From positions 35,233 to 99,232 of the forward strand of contig NZ_SCMR01000017.1 of NCBI RefSeq assembly GCF_005502885.1: a DNA stretch of 64,000 bases, in the 5' to 3' direction. Under the pieces are notes generated by a model. The model was not told the origin of the DNA. It was given only the letters and a program-made list of their open reading frames with translations, and did no database searches. The translations under genes were made by a program, and so were the position numbers. Within the stretch, counting starts at the first letter, position 1. Each line of letters begins with the position of its first letter. Positions 27,026 to 36,386 of this stretch are shown here, one piece after another. This stretch comes from Microbacterium sp. 2FI. Lineage in GTDB: Bacteria > Actinomycetota > Actinomycetes > Actinomycetales > Microbacteriaceae.

Positions 27026-28462
27026 ATGATCAGACCCGACCTCACCCTTCCCATCCCCGAGAACATCGAGGCCGCCCACTTCATCGGAATCGGCGGCTCC
27101 GGCATGTCGGGGCTCGCGCGCATGTTCCTCGAGCGCGGGATCCGGGTGTCGGGCTCCGATCGCGCCGACAGCGCGGCCCTGCAGGAACTCGCTGCTCTCG
27201 GCGCGACGGTCTACGTCGGGCACGATGCCGCGAACCTCGCCGACGACGTCGACACGGCCGTGCACACCGGGGCGATCTGGCCCGAGAACCCCGAGTTCCT
27301 GCTCGCCAAGGAGCGTGGCCTCCACGTCATCCACCGCTCGCAGGCGCTGTACTGGTTCATCGGCGGCCAGCGCCTCGTCTCGGTCGCCGGTGCCCACGGC
27401 AAGACGACCTCGACCGGCATGCTGGTGACCGCCCTCCGCGACCTCGGCGTCGATCCCACCTTCGTCAACGGCGGCGTGATCGCGCAGCTGGGGGTCTCGA
27501 GCGGCAGCGGGTCCGACGACCTCTTCGTCATCGAAGCCGACGAGTCCGACGGCACGTTCCTGCTCTACGACACCTCGATCGCGCTCATCACGAACGTCGA
27601 CCCCGACCACCTCGACCACTGGGGCTCGGGCGAGGCGTTCTATGCCGCATTCGCCCGGTTTGCGAACGCGGCGCGCGAGGCGGTCGTCATCTCGTCCGAC
27701 GACGCGGGTGCGCGGATCGTCGCGGACCAGCTCACCCACGCGAACGTCGTCACCTTCGGGGAGGATGCCGCAGCCACCGTGCGCGTCACCGACATCCGCA
27801 CCGAGGGGCCCGTGTCGTTCCGCGTCACCTTCGCCGGCGAGACGGTCGACGCCGCACTCCCGATCCCGGGTGCACACAACGCGATCAACGCCGTCGGCGC
27901 GGTCGCGGTGCTGCTGACCCTCGGACACGCGCTCGAACCCGCGGTGCGCGCCGTCGAAGGCTTCGCCGGCACGATCCGCCGCTTCGAGTTGCACGGCGTC
28001 GAGCGCGGCGTGAGCGTGTTCGACGACTACGCCCACCACCCGACCGAGGTCGCGGCAGCCCTGGCGGCCGCACGCACCGTCGTCGGCGACGGACGCATCA
28101 TCGCGATCCAGCAGCCGCACACGTATTCGCGCACGCAGGAGATGTACCAGGAGTTCGCCGACGTGCTCGAGCGCCATGCCGATCACACGGTCATGCTCGA
28201 CGTGTACGGCGCACGGGAAGACCCGGTTCCGGGCGTCACCGGCGAGCTCGTGAGCGGCGCGTTCGTCGACCCCGCCCACGTCCACTACGTCGCCGACTGG
28301 CAGGCCGCGGCCGACTACACCGCGACGGTCGCGCGCGACGGCGACTACGTCATCACCCTCGGCTGCGGGAACGTGTACCAGATCATCCCGCAGGTGCTCG
28401 ACGCGCTCGGCCGCACGAGCGCGCCGACCGGCGCGGACGCCGCGACCGGCGCGGGGGAGTAG
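27026..28462 (+). CDS. murC: UDP-MurNAc:L-alanine ligase
   Basis: First amino-acid ligase of peptidoglycan precursor synthesis. The 478 residues include the N-terminal [16 protein letters not shown]ossmann motif, P-loop [32 protein letters not shown] and the C-terminal [14 protein letters not shown]. Its own -10 element suggests independent transcription of murC-ftsQ. ftsQ starts six bases after its stop. Confidence 0.96.
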   Translation: MIRPDLTLPIPENIEAAHFIGIGGSGMSGLARMFLERGIRVSGSDRADSAALQELAALGATVYVGHDAANLADDVDTAVHTGAIWPENPEFLLAKERGLHVIHRSQALYWFIGGQRLVSVAGAHGKTTSTGMLVTALRDLGVDPTFVNGGVIAQLGVSSGSGSDDLFVIEADESDGTFLLYDTSIALITNVDPDHLDHWGSGEAFYAAFARFANAAREAVVISSDDAGARIVADQLTHANVVTFGEDAAATVRVTDIRTEGPVSFRVTFAGETVDAALPIPGAHNAINAVGAVAVLLTLGHALEPAVRAVEGFAGTIRRFELHGVERGVSVFDDYAHHPTEVAAALAAARTVVGDGRIIAIQQPHTYSRTQEMYQEFADVLERHADHTVMLDVYGAREDPVPGVTGELVSGAFVDPAHVHYVADWQAAADYTATVARDGDYVITLGCGNVYQIIPQVLDALGRTSAPTGADAATGAGE

Positions 28463-28468
28463 GGGCGC

Positions 28469-29476
28469 ATGCGTCGGCCACCGCCGCTGCCGCCTCCGTC
28501 CAACGCGCCCGCGGCGGGCGCTGCGACCGTCGATGACGCGCCTCGTGCGCCCGCCGATGAGACGACGACGGATGCTGCGACGGCGCCTGCCGATGCCGCG
28601 GAGACACGCGCGACGAACGGTGCCGCGGCACCCGTGATCCCGATCACGGCGCCCGTCGGCATCCGTCGCCCCGAAGGCGCCGACCCCGCCGCCGAGCCCG
28701 CGAGCGATGCTCCCGTGAGCCTGCGTGACGTGTGGCGTGCGGCCAGGGCGCGCAGGCGCGCCCTGCGAGCCGAGGTGCGCCGCTTCACGGTGCGCCAGCG
28801 CCGCCGCCGCATCGTGTGGATCGGCGTGGGCGCGGCTCTCGTCGTCCTCGTGCTCGCGACGCTCGGCGCCGCGTACAGCCCGCTGTTCGCCGTGCGCGAC
28901 ATTCGCGTCGTCGGTGCCGAGCAGCTCGATGCGGCCGAGGTCGAGCAGGCTCTGGGCGACCAGCTGGGGACACCCCTGCCCCTCGTCGACGAGAGCGCGG
29001 TCAAGGCGGCACTGGTGGGCTTCCCCCTCGTCGAGTCCTACTCGCTCGAGGCGCGACCGCCGCACGAGCTCGTCGTGCGGATCGTCGAGCGCACGCCGAT
29101 CGGATCGGTCGACACGGCGGCCGGCTACTCCCTCGTGGATGCCGCGGGTGTGGTGCTCGCCACGAGTGCGTCGCCGGCCGCGGGCGTCCCGGTGCTCTCG
29201 ATCACCGGCGGCACCGACTCCGACGCGTTCGACGCTGCCGGGCAGGTGATGCGATCGCTGCCGGATGAGATCGCCGTCCAGGTCACGGGAGTCTCGGCAT
29301 CCACACCCGATGATGTGACCCTGACCCTCGGCGGCACCAACACGCTCGTTGTGTGGGGGAGTGCGCAAGACTCGGCACTCAAGGCGGTCGTGCTGCAGCG
29401 GGCGATGGCCTCCCGACCGCCGGCAGACGTCTTCAGCTACGACGTGTCGTCGCCCTCCGCCATCGTCATCCGCTGA
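28469..29476 (+). CDS. ftsQ: Cell division protein FtsQ
   Basis: Bitopic divisome protein of 335 residues. A long Ala/Pro/Thr-rich cytoplasmic segment (about 110 residues) leads to one membrane helix (IGVGAALVVLVLATLGAAY), then a POTRA domain starting SPLFAVRDIRVVGAEQLDAAEVEQAL and an FtsQ-type beta domain (SLEARPPHELVVRIVERTPIG). It bridges FtsL/FtsB-type proteins to the ring. ATG follows GGGGGAG. Confidence 0.92.
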   Translation: MRRPPPLPPPSNAPAAGAATVDDAPRAPADETTTDAATAPADAAETRATNGAAAPVIPITAPVGIRRPEGADPAAEPASDAPVSLRDVWRAARARRRALRAEVRRFTVRQRRRRIVWIGVGAALVVLVLATLGAAYSPLFAVRDIRVVGAEQLDAAEVEQALGDQLGTPLPLVDESAVKAALVGFPLVESYSLEARPPHELVVRIVERTPIGSVDTAAGYSLVDAAGVVLATSASPAAGVPVLSITGGTDSDAFDAAGQVMRSLPDEIAVQVTGVSASTPDDVTLTLGGTNTLVVWGSAQDSALKAVVLQRAMASRPPADVFSYDVSSPSAIVIR

Positions 29477-29540
29477 CTCTTCGACCAGTTCCGCACGGGA
29501 TGTCGCGACACGCCCACGTCGGTGCGGGCGGGCAGACGGC

Positions 29541-29620
29541 ATCCGCATACCTTCAGATCAGGAATTGCATACCGGGCAATTCTTTATACCTCTACTAGAG
29601 GTTGAAGGTTACACAGGTCC
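29541..29620 (+). promoter_or_regulatory. AT-rich ftsZ promoter and leader region
   Basis: The 162-base gap before ftsZ is clearly less GC-rich than its surroundings, with TTGCAT at 29565 and ATTCTTTATACC downstream, plus a candidate TACCTT -10 at 29548. More than one promoter is possible; the exact hexamers are uncertain. The ftsZ ATG has an ACGGAGG ribosome site. Confidence 0.4.
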
Positions 29621-29638
29621 AATGCTACGGAGGCCGGC

Positions 29639-30778
29639 ATGAGCCAGAACCAGAACTACCTCGCCGTCATCAAGGTGGTCGGCGTCGGTGGCGGCGGCGT
29701 GAACGCCGTCAACCGCATGATCGATCTCGGACTGCGCGGCGTCGAGTTCATCGCGATCAACACCGATGCCCAGGCGCTGCTGATGAGCGACGCCGACGTC
29801 AAGCTCGACGTCGGCCGCGAACTCACGCGCGGCCTCGGTGCCGGCGCCGACCCCGAGGTCGGCCGACGCGCGGCAGAAGACCACGCCGAAGAGATCGAAG
29901 AGGCCCTGCGCGGCGCCGACATGGTCTTCGTCACGGCAGGCGAGGGCGGTGGCACCGGCACCGGCGGCGCGCCCGTGGTCGCGAAGATCGCGAAGTCGAT
30001 CGGCGCGCTCACCATCGGTGTCGTGACCAAGCCGTTCTCGTTCGAGGGCCGCCGCCGTCAGCAGCAGGCCGAGACCGGCGTGTCGAAGCTGAAGGAAGAG
30101 GTCGACACCCTCATCGTCGTGCCGAACGACCGGCTCCTGGAGATCAGCGATCGCGGCATCTCGATGATCGAGGCGTTCGCCACGGCAGACCAGGTGCTCC
30201 TCGCCGGTGTCCAGGGCATCACCGACCTCATCACGACGCCCGGTCTCATCAACCTCGACTTCGCCGACGTGAAGTCCGTCATGCAGGGCGCGGGCTCCGC
30301 GCTCATGGGCATCGGGTCTGCGCGCGGCGCAGATCGTGCGATCAAGGCAGCCGAGCTCGCCGTCGAATCGCCCCTGCTCGAGGCCTCGATCGAAGGTGCG
30401 CACGGCGTGCTCCTGTCGATCCAGGGCGGATCGAACCTCGGGATCTTCGAGATCAACGATGCCGCGCAGCTGGTGAAGGAGGCCGCGCACCCCGAGGCCA
30501 ACATCATCTTCGGAACCGTCATCGACGACACCCTCGGCGACGAGGTGCGCGTCACCGTCATAGCCGCAGGTTTCGACGGCGGCGAGCCGCAGACGCGCAT
30601 CGAGCCGATCACGGCGTCGCGCGTGGTCACGGCCCCGGCTATGCCGGTGATCACCGCCGACGAAGCGGCCGGCAGCCGCGATGCGGAGCCGGTCCCGGTC
30701 GGCGCCACGATCCCGGCCTCGTCGATCGACTCGCCGTTCACCGACGACGATCTCGACATCCCCGACTTCCTCAAATAG
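29639..30778 (+). CDS. ftsZ: Cell division GTPase FtsZ
   Basis: Tubulin-like GTPase that forms the cytokinetic ring. The 379-residue protein has [11 protein letters not shown], the tubulin signature [10 protein letters not shown], and a conserved C-terminal peptide [10 protein letters not shown], which docks SepF. FtsA is absent, as in other actinobacteria, so SepF (two genes downstream) is the expected membrane anchor. Confidence 0.98.
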   Translation: MSQNQNYLAVIKVVGVGGGGVNAVNRMIDLGLRGVEFIAINTDAQALLMSDADVKLDVGRELTRGLGAGADPEVGRRAAEDHAEEIEEALRGADMVFVTAGEGGGTGTGGAPVVAKIAKSIGALTIGVVTKPFSFEGRRRQQQAETGVSKLKEEVDTLIVVPNDRLLEISDRGISMIEAFATADQVLLAGVQGITDLITTPGLINLDFADVKSVMQGAGSALMGIGSARGADRAIKAAELAVESPLLEASIEGAHGVLLSIQGGSNLGIFEINDAAQLVKEAAHPEANIIFGTVIDDTLGDEVRVTVIAAGFDGGEPQTRIEPITASRVVTAPAMPVITADEAAGSRDAEPVPVGATIPASSIDSPFTDDDLDIPDFLK

Positions 30779-30787
30779 AGGTCGCCC

Positions 30788-31474
30788 ATGGGGGATCTGG
30801 CCGAGCGGCTCACAGCGCTCGATGAGCGCATCGCCGGCGCGGCACGCTCGGCGGGGCGAGACCCCGCCGAGCTCACGCGCATCGTCGTGACGAAGTTCCA
30901 CCCGTCGACGCTCGTCGAGGAGCTCTACGCCCTCGGCGTGCGCGACGTGGGGGAGAACCGGCAGCAGGAGTTCTCCGAGAAGGCCCGCGCCACCGCGGGG
31001 CTCGAGGGGCTGCGCTGGCACTTCATCGGGCAGGTGCAGACCAACAAGGCGCGGGCGGTGCGCTCGGCGGCATCCGTCGTCCACTCTGTCGACCGCGGGC
31101 GCCTGGCCGACGCGCTGGATGCCGCAGCAGAGCCCGGCGATGCCGTGCTCGACGTGCTGCTGCAGGTCAACCTCACCGACGACCCCGCTCGCGGGGGTGT
31201 GGCTCCGGCTGATCTCGAGGCCCTGGCCGAGCACGCCGCCGCGCGGCGGACGCTCCGTGTGCGCGGCGTCATGGCGGTCGCGCCGCTCGACGAGGCAGCC
31301 GCCGCGGCGTTCGAGCGCCTGCGCGGATACGCCGACACCGTCCGGTCGGTCGTGCCGGACGCCCACTGGATCTCCGCCGGAATGACGGCGGACTTCGCCG
31401 AGGCGATCACTGCAGGCGCGACACACCTGCGGATCGGCTCGGCAATCACCGGACCGCGGCCTGCTCGCGGTTAA
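30788..31474 (+). CDS. YggS-family PLP-binding protein (PLP homeostasis)
   Basis: A 228-residue single-domain TIM barrel of the PLPBP/YggS family. The cofactor lysine lies in IVVTKFHPS, and the phosphate-binding motifs [16 protein letters not shown]-like [12 protein letters not shown] and RIGSAITG are present. No catalytic activity is known; members buffer pyridoxal phosphate and keep amino-acid pools balanced. It sits between ftsZ and sepF, the conserved Gram-positive location. Confidence 0.92.
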   Translation: MGDLAERLTALDERIAGAARSAGRDPAELTRIVVTKFHPSTLVEELYALGVRDVGENRQQEFSEKARATAGLEGLRWHFIGQVQTNKARAVRSAASVVHSVDRGRLADALDAAAEPGDAVLDVLLQVNLTDDPARGGVAPADLEALAEHAAARRTLRVRGVMAVAPLDEAAAAAFERLRGYADTVRSVVPDAHWISAGMTADFAEAITAGATHLRIGSAITGPRPARG

Positions 31475-31506
31475 CCTCGGAACAGATGAGCACTACGGAG
31501 GATGCG

Positions 31507-31968
31507 ATGTCGAACCCGCTCAAGAAGACCATGGTGTACCTGGGCCTCGCCGACGAGGAAGAGGTCTACGAAGAGCCGGCACCGCAGCCGCGGGGCCGCA
31601 AGACCGAAGCCGCCGTCGAGAAGGCCGCTCCGGTGACCCCGCTGCACCGCCCGACGGTCGTGCGTCAGCCGGCGCCCGCGGCGATCAGCGAGATCCTCAC
31701 GGTGCACCCCAAGCAGTACCGCGACGCGCAGGTGATCGCCGAGAACTTCCGCGACGGCATCCCGGTCATCATCAATCTCTCGCAGATGTCGGATGCCGAC
31801 GCGCGTCGTCTCATCGACTTCGCGAGCGGTCTGTCGCTCGGCCTCTACGGCCGCATCGAGCGCGTGACGAGCAAGGTCTTCCTGCTGTCGCCCGAGAACG
31901 TCGCGGTGTCGGGTGACGGTACGGTCGCACAGGCCGATCCGGAATCCGTTCCCTTCACACAGCCGTAG
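31507..31968 (+). CDS. sepF: FtsZ membrane anchor SepF
   Basis: A 153-residue protein. The N-terminal [18 protein letters not shown] forms the membrane-binding amphipathic helix, followed by an acidic/Pro linker and the compact SepF domain ([36 protein letters not shown]). The second ATG is chosen: ACGGAGG lies six bases before it, inside a longer frame that begins seven codons upstream. Its TAG stop forms part of the next gene's -10 box. Confidence 0.95.
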   Translation: MSNPLKKTMVYLGLADEEEVYEEPAPQPRGRKTEAAVEKAAPVTPLHRPTVVRQPAPAAISEILTVHPKQYRDAQVIAENFRDGIPVIINLSQMSDADARRLIDFASGLSLGLYGRIERVTSKVFLLSPENVAVSGDGTVAQADPESVPFTQP

Positions 31969-31971
31969 TCT
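31966..31971 (+). promoter_or_regulatory. -10 element TAGTCT for yggT, leaderless
   Basis: TAGTCT overlaps the sepF stop codon and ends six bases before the yggT GTG. Confidence 0.5.
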
Positions 31972-31977
31972 GGATCC

Positions 31978-32277
31978 GTGGCCGTCGTTCAACTCATCGC
32001 CTCGATCCTCAACTTCGTTCTTCTCCTGTACGTCTTCGTGCTGCTCGCGCGGCTGATCCTGGAGTGGATCCCGTTCTTCAACCGCGAGTGGCGTCCGAAG
32101 GGTGCCGGTCTCGTGGCTGCCGAGGCGGTGTATACCCTCACGGATCCGCCGATCCGGCTGTTCCGCAGAGTCATCCCGCCGCTGCGCGTCGGGGCGATCG
32201 CGATCGACTTCGGCTTCGCGCTGACGATGCTGCTGTGCTTCGTTCTGCTCAGCGTCACCCGTGCGATCGCCAGCTGA
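31978..32277 (+). CDS. YggT-family membrane protein
   Basis: A 99-residue protein with two hydrophobic segments (residues 3-25 and about 70-97) flanking the conserved TDPPIRLFRRVIPPL. The family is found beside sepF and divIVA in many Gram-positives, and is implicated in envelope or division functions without a defined activity. GTG start lies six bases after a -10 hexamer, with no ribosome site. Confidence 0.88.
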   Translation: MAVVQLIASILNFVLLLYVFVLLARLILEWIPFFNREWRPKGAGLVAAEAVYTLTDPPIRLFRRVIPPLRVGAIAIDFGFALTMLLCFVLLSVTRAIAS

Positions 32278-32413
32278 CCTCGTATGACGGCATGCGGATC
32301 TCCTTCGACACTCTCAGGATGCCGCGACTATGCTTGCCTGAAACGACCCGCCGAAGTGGGCGGGCGGCCCCCGACATCGGCCAGCGACCTGAGCGCTCGA
32401 AAGAGGAATCACC

Positions 32414-32995
32414 ATGGCATTGACCCCCGATGACGTCGTCACCAAGCAGTTCCAGCACGTCCGGTTCAAGGAGGGCTTCGACCCGGACGAGGTGGATGAC
32501 TTCCTCGACGAGATCGTCGTGGAGTGGCGCAAGTCCATCGCCGAAGCCGATGAGGCCAAGGCGAAGCTCGCAGCGTACGAGTCCGGTGCCGCCCCCGCGG
32601 CCGCCGCACCTGCGGCTCCTGAGCCCGTTGCAGCTCCCGCTCCGGCCATCGAGTCGGGCGCCGGTGCCCCCGCCGCCAGCGCAGGCATCATCGAGCTCGC
32701 CCAGCGCCTGCACGACGAGCACGTCGCCGAGGGTCGCACCCAGCGCGACCAGCTGATCGCCGACGCCAAGGCGCAGGCCGCCTCCATCATCTCCGAAGCC
32801 GAGACCCGCGGCCGCGAAGAGGTCGCCAAGCTCGACCGCGAGCGCTCGACGCTCGAGGGTCGTATCACCGAGCTCCGCAACTTCGAGCGCGACTACCGCT
32901 CGCAGCTGCGCAGCTACATCGAAGGCAAGCTGCGCGACCTCGAGACCACGGCCACGACGTCCGGCTCGCAGCCGGTCTCGGCCATCGGCCTCTAG
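32414..32995 (+). CDS. divIVA: Polar growth and septum scaffold DivIVA (Wag31)
   Basis: A 193-residue coiled-coil protein. The membrane-binding head is PDDVVTKQFQHVRFKEGF, followed by DPDEVDDFLDEI, an Ala/Pro-rich linker (residues 56-90) and a long second coiled coil with RTQRDQLIADAKAQAASII. Targets negatively curved membrane and directs cell-wall synthesis. It has an AGAGGAA ribosome site. lspA follows with a three-base gap. Confidence 0.96.
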   Translation: MALTPDDVVTKQFQHVRFKEGFDPDEVDDFLDEIVVEWRKSIAEADEAKAKLAAYESGAAPAAAAPAAPEPVAAPAPAIESGAGAPAASAGIIELAQRLHDEHVAEGRTQRDQLIADAKAQAASIISEAETRGREEVAKLDRERSTLEGRITELRNFERDYRSQLRSYIEGKLRDLETTATTSGSQPVSAIGL

Positions 32996-32998
32996 GCC

Positions 32999-33631
32999 TT
33001 GTCAGGCCGACCACGGTCCCGGAGCACGTCGAAGGGTCGTCAGGCGGCGGCCGGTGCCATCATCGCGACACTCGCGTTGACGGTGCTGGCCGCCGACCAG
33101 TTCACGAAGCACCTGGCGCTGGAGAACCTGCCGTATCAGCAGCCGGTTCCGGTGCTGGGTGACTTCCTGATCTTCTACCTCACGAAGAACCCCGGCGCAG
33201 CATTCTCGCTGGGCGAAGAGGTGACGTGGATCTTCACGATCGCCCTCGCCGCCGTCGCGGTGGTCATCGTGTGGCTCGCCGCGACCCGCGTGACCTCGAT
33301 GCTGTGGGCGGTGGGTCTCGGGCTCCTGCTCGGCGGTGTGCTCGGCAACCTCACCGACCGCCTGCTGCGCGAACCGGGTTTCGCCGTCGGCCACGTGATC
33401 GACTTCATCAACACGCCGTGGATGATGCCGGCGATCTACAACGTCGCCGACATCTTCATCGTCTCGATGATGATCGGCGTGGCGCTCCTCGTGCTCGTCG
33501 GCCTCCGTTTCGACGGCACGCGCGAGCCCAAGGCCGGGGCAGCGGATGCGGATGAGTCCGCTGCGCCCACGTCGAGTGATGACGGGACGGATGCCGCGGC
33601 ATCCGAGTCCCCGGCATCCCCGAAGGACTGA
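32999..33631 (+). CDS. lspA: Lipoprotein signal peptidase (type II)
   Basis: Membrane aspartyl protease that cleaves lipoprotein signal peptides after lipidation. The 210 residues include four helices and the catalytic motifs GNLTDRL and YNVADIF, plus [10 protein letters not shown]. The TTG start is three bases after the divIVA stop; a basic leader of about 15 residues precedes helix 1. The Ala/Asp/Ser-rich C-terminal tail (about 45 residues) is an extension beyond the family core. Confidence 0.94.
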   Translation: MSGRPRSRSTSKGRQAAAGAIIATLALTVLAADQFTKHLALENLPYQQPVPVLGDFLIFYLTKNPGAAFSLGEEVTWIFTIALAAVAVVIVWLAATRVTSMLWAVGLGLLLGGVLGNLTDRLLREPGFAVGHVIDFINTPWMMPAIYNVADIFIVSMMIGVALLVLVGLRFDGTREPKAGAADADESAAPTSSDDGTDAAASESPASPKD

Positions 33632-33632
33632 C

Positions 33633-34553
33633 GTGGAATCTCGCAGCATGCCGGTGCCGGACGGCCTCGACGGCACGCGCGTCGACGCCGCTCTCGCGAA
33701 GATGCTCGGCTTCTCGCGCACGTTCGCGGCCGATGTCGCCGACGCGGGCGGCGTTGCGCAGGACGGCCGTGTGCTCTCGAAGTCCGACAAGCTGCGCGGC
33801 GGCGCGTGGCTCGACGTCTCGTGGGCGCCGAGGGAAGAGGCCCGGATCGTTCCCGTCGCGGTGCCCGACCTCGGGATCGTGTACGACGACGACGACATCG
33901 TCGTGGTCGACAAGCCGTCGGGCGTCGCGGCGCACCCTTCGATCGGCTGGGAGGGCCCGACGGTGCTCGGCGCCCTCGCGGCGGGCGGATTCCGCATCGC
34001 GACGACGGGCGCCGCCGAGCGCCAGGGCGTCGTGCATCGCCTCGACGTCGGCACGAGCGGCCTCATGGTCGTCGCGAAGACCGAGCATGCGTACACGGTG
34101 CTCAAGCGCGCTTTCAAGGAGCGCGAGGTCGAGAAGATCTACCACACGGTCGTGCAGGGTCACCCCGATCCGCTCGCGGGCACGATCGACGCACCCATCG
34201 GGCGGCACCACAGCCACTCGTGGAAGTTCGCCGTCACTCCCGACGGCAAGGACTCGGTCACCCACTACGAGACGATCGAGGCGTTCCGCGGTGCGTCGCT
34301 CCTCGAGATCCACCTCGAGACCGGGCGCACGCACCAGATCCGCGTGCACATGGCCGCTCACCGGCATCCGTGCGTGGGCGACCCGCTCTACGGCGGCGAC
34401 CCGACCCTGTCGAAGCGGCTCGGGCTCACACGGCAGTGGCTGCACGCGCACGAGCTGTCGTTCGAACACCCGTCGACGGGGGAGCAGGTCACCTTCACCT
34501 CCGACTACCCGGCCGACCTCGCGCACGCCCTCGAGGTGCTGCGGGCGGAGTGA
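33633..34553 (+). CDS. RluA-family 23S rRNA pseudouridine synthase (RluD-like)
   Basis: Converts specific uridines in large-subunit rRNA to pseudouridine. The 306-residue protein has an N-terminal S4 RNA-binding domain ([20 protein letters not shown]) and a catalytic domain with [15 protein letters not shown] (catalytic Asp) and [17 protein letters not shown] start is one base after the lspA stop; AAGGA lies in lspA's end. The lspA-rluD pairing is conserved in many bacteria. Confidence 0.93.
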   Translation: MESRSMPVPDGLDGTRVDAALAKMLGFSRTFAADVADAGGVAQDGRVLSKSDKLRGGAWLDVSWAPREEARIVPVAVPDLGIVYDDDDIVVVDKPSGVAAHPSIGWEGPTVLGALAAGGFRIATTGAAERQGVVHRLDVGTSGLMVVAKTEHAYTVLKRAFKEREVEKIYHTVVQGHPDPLAGTIDAPIGRHHSHSWKFAVTPDGKDSVTHYETIEAFRGASLLEIHLETGRTHQIRVHMAAHRHPCVGDPLYGGDPTLSKRLGLTRQWLHAHELSFEHPSTGEQVTFTSDYPADLAHALEVLRAE

Positions 34554-34587
34554 TGCGCGTGTCGGCGGCCTCGGGCAGAGTGTCGGT

Positions 34588-35046
34588 GTGGCTTCCTTCA
34601 CCGCCGTGCTCGCCCGCCGGTTCGACCGTGCGAACGTCCTCTACACCGACCTCGTCGACGCGCTGAGCGCCGAGCAGCTCGGCTCGCGGCTTCCCGGACT
34701 TCCCTCGAACACGATCGGCGGGCAGCTGTGGTGCGTGCTGGGTGCGCGCGAGAGCTACGTCCGCGCGGCGCGTGCGGGGTCGTGGCAGGGGTTCACTTCT
34801 CCCGTCACGCACGATGAGACGACGGATGCCGCGGCCCTCCGCTCCGCGCTGGATTCGACCAGCGCGGTGGTGGCCGAGTTCGTCGAGGCGCTCGGCGACG
34901 ACGACGAAGACGGCATGACCTACGCGCTCGCGCTGCTCGAGCACGAGACGCAGCACCACGGGCAGCTGATCCGGTATCTGTATGGGCTCGGCATCCGGCG
35001 CCCCGAGTCGTGGCAGCGTCAGTACGCGCTCGACGAGGACTTCTGA
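34588..35046 (+). CDS. DinB/YfiT-like four-helix protein
   Basis: A 152-residue protein with the pattern of the DinB metal-binding superfamily: a long N-terminal helix, a GGQLWCVLGARESYVRAA segment, and a C-terminal HETQHHGQLIRYLYGLG helix carrying putative metal-binding His. Related proteins are thiol-dependent transferases or have unknown roles. GTG start is inferred from alignment to the first helix. The GNAT gene overlaps closely downstream. Confidence 0.7.
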   Translation: MASFTAVLARRFDRANVLYTDLVDALSAEQLGSRLPGLPSNTIGGQLWCVLGARESYVRAARAGSWQGFTSPVTHDETTDAAALRSALDSTSAVVAEFVEALGDDDEDGMTYALALLEHETQHHGQLIRYLYGLGIRRPESWQRQYALDEDF

Positions 35047-35047
35047 C

Positions 35048-35617
35048 GTGACGATCCGCGTCCGCCCGGCGACCGAGTTCGACGACGTCAAGTCGCTCGT
35101 CGGGCCGAAGCGCGCGGACGCCAACGTCTGCTGGTGCCTGAGCTACCGCATCCCGAGCAAGGAGAACGTGGCGCTGCGCGGCGCCGACCGCGGTGACAGG
35201 GTGCGGGAACTCATGGCGCTCGGGCCGCCCGGCGTGCTCGCGTACGACGGCGACGAGGTCGTCGGGTGGGCGGCGGTGCACCCGCGCGCCGACACGTCAT
35301 TCGCGACGAACCGCAAGATCCCGCACGTCGACGACCTCGATGTGTGGTCGGTGTGGTGCATCCGGGTGCGCCCGGGCCACCGCGGCGAGGGCATCTCGCA
35401 CGCGCTGCTCGAAGGCGCAGTCGACTTCGCCCGCGCGAGCGGGGCGCCGGCGATCGAGGGGTATCCCGTCGACAACAAGGGCGAGAAGGTCGACCTCACG
35501 ATGGCCTACGTCGGCACCCGGTCGCTCTTCGAGAAGGCCGGGTTCGGCAAGGCCGCCGACACGACGTCGGTGATCAACGGCTTTCCGCGCGTGCTGATGC
35601 GCCTCGACCTCTCCTGA
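35048..35617 (+). CDS. GNAT-family N-acetyltransferase
   Basis: A 189-residue acyl-CoA-dependent acetyltransferase. The acetyl-CoA motif is VWCIRVRPGHRGEGISHALLEGAVDFAR, and the C-terminal GTRSLFEKAGFGKAAD strand-helix is typical. An early Cys-Trp-Cys (ANVCWCLSYR) recalls the YitH/HolE-like GNAT group. Substrate unknown. GTG start follows the DinB-like stop directly (1-base gap), implying coupling. Confidence 0.85.
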   Translation: MTIRVRPATEFDDVKSLVGPKRADANVCWCLSYRIPSKENVALRGADRGDRVRELMALGPPGVLAYDGDEVVGWAAVHPRADTSFATNRKIPHVDDLDVWSVWCIRVRPGHRGEGISHALLEGAVDFARASGAPAIEGYPVDNKGEKVDLTMAYVGTRSLFEKAGFGKAADTTSVINGFPRVLMRLDLS

Positions 35618-35663
35618 GACGGTCTCCGGTCCCTGTCTCGGTCTCTGGCGTCCCATCGGGCGG

Positions 35664-35746
35664 GCCGAAAACCTGCTCGGTCACACGACACGCCGTGCCT
35701 CGGCATCCGTCACCGGCGTGTCGCCGTGACCGACCGGGTTTTCGGT
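35664..35746. repeat. Palindromic intergenic element, copy 2
   Basis: Same element as at 26401-26483, with better-paired arms (GCCGAAAACC at one end, GGTTTTCGGT at the other) and the same loop CCTCGGCATCCGTCAC. It lies between the convergent GNAT and NUDIX genes, where it could also terminate transcription. Weaker similarity continues about 25 bases beyond the right arm. Confidence 0.8.
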
Positions 35747-35791
35747 ACATCGGGAGTGCGCCGGGGGAACGGGAACTCAGGGGAAGAGTCC

Positions 35792-36265
35792 TCAGCGGCC
35801 GCCGAGGAACTGCGCAGGGTCGTCCTCGGCGAGCGCCAGCGCGATCTTGCGGACGTGGGTCTGGTCGACCTCGACCAGTTCGCCCAGGCGGTACCAGCCG
35901 ACCTCGGTGAGTTCGCCGTCGGCGGGGTGCGGATCGCCCGACACCCAGGCGCACCGGAACACCAGGTCGAGATAGTCGACCTGGTCGCCGTTCTCGTGGG
36001 TGATGCGCGGGATCTGCTGCACGAGCGCGAGGCGCTCTGCCCGCACGACGACGCCCGCCTCCTCGAGGCACTCGCGCACCGCCGCGTCGGCGGGTTCCTC
36101 GCCCGGATCTACGATGCCCGAGACCGGCTGCCAGGCGCCGTTGTCGGCTCGTCTGCCCAGCAGCACCCGCTCGCCGCGGAACACGACGGCTGTCACGCCG
36201 ACGAGCGGAAGCGGGGCGGAGCCGATCTTCTCGCGCAGAGCGAGGACGAATTCCGGGGTGGCCAT
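35792..36265 (-). CDS. NUDIX hydrolase
   Basis: A 157-residue pyrophosphohydrolase. The full Nudix box GIVDPGEEPADAAVREC plus LEEAGV fits GX5EX7REUXEEXGU, with the metal-binding glutamates intact. It belongs to the MutT-like house-cleaning group, and the nucleotide substrate cannot be assigned. Divergent from dnaE, converging on the GNAT gene across palindromic element 2. Confidence 0.9.
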   Translation of the reverse strand: MATPEFVLALREKIGSAPLPLVGVTAVVFRGERVLLGRRADNGAWQPVSGIVDPGEEPADAAVRECLEEAGVVVRAERLALVQQIPRITHENGDQVDYLDLVFRCAWVSGDPHPADGELTEVGWYRLGELVEVDQTHVRKIALALAEDDPAQFLGGR

Positions 36266-36374
36266 AACTTCACCCTAGGTCCCGAGTCTCGACCTCAACG
36301 TGAGGGTGAGGTCACCTCGCGAGTCAATCCCGCGGCCACGGGGCGTGGCCGGCCAGGAGGTCGGCGGTCCTCCT

Positions 36375-36380
36375 TAGACT
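36375..36380 (+). promoter_or_regulatory. -10 element TAGACT for dnaE, leaderless
   Basis: TAGACT ends six bases before the dnaE GTG, with no ribosome site. Confidence 0.55.
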
Positions 36381-36386
36381 CGACAG

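Noticed and set aside
26804..29548. 914-codon minus-strand open frame opposite murC-ftsQ
   Set aside because: Same reasons; no domain seen and it crosses gene boundaries.
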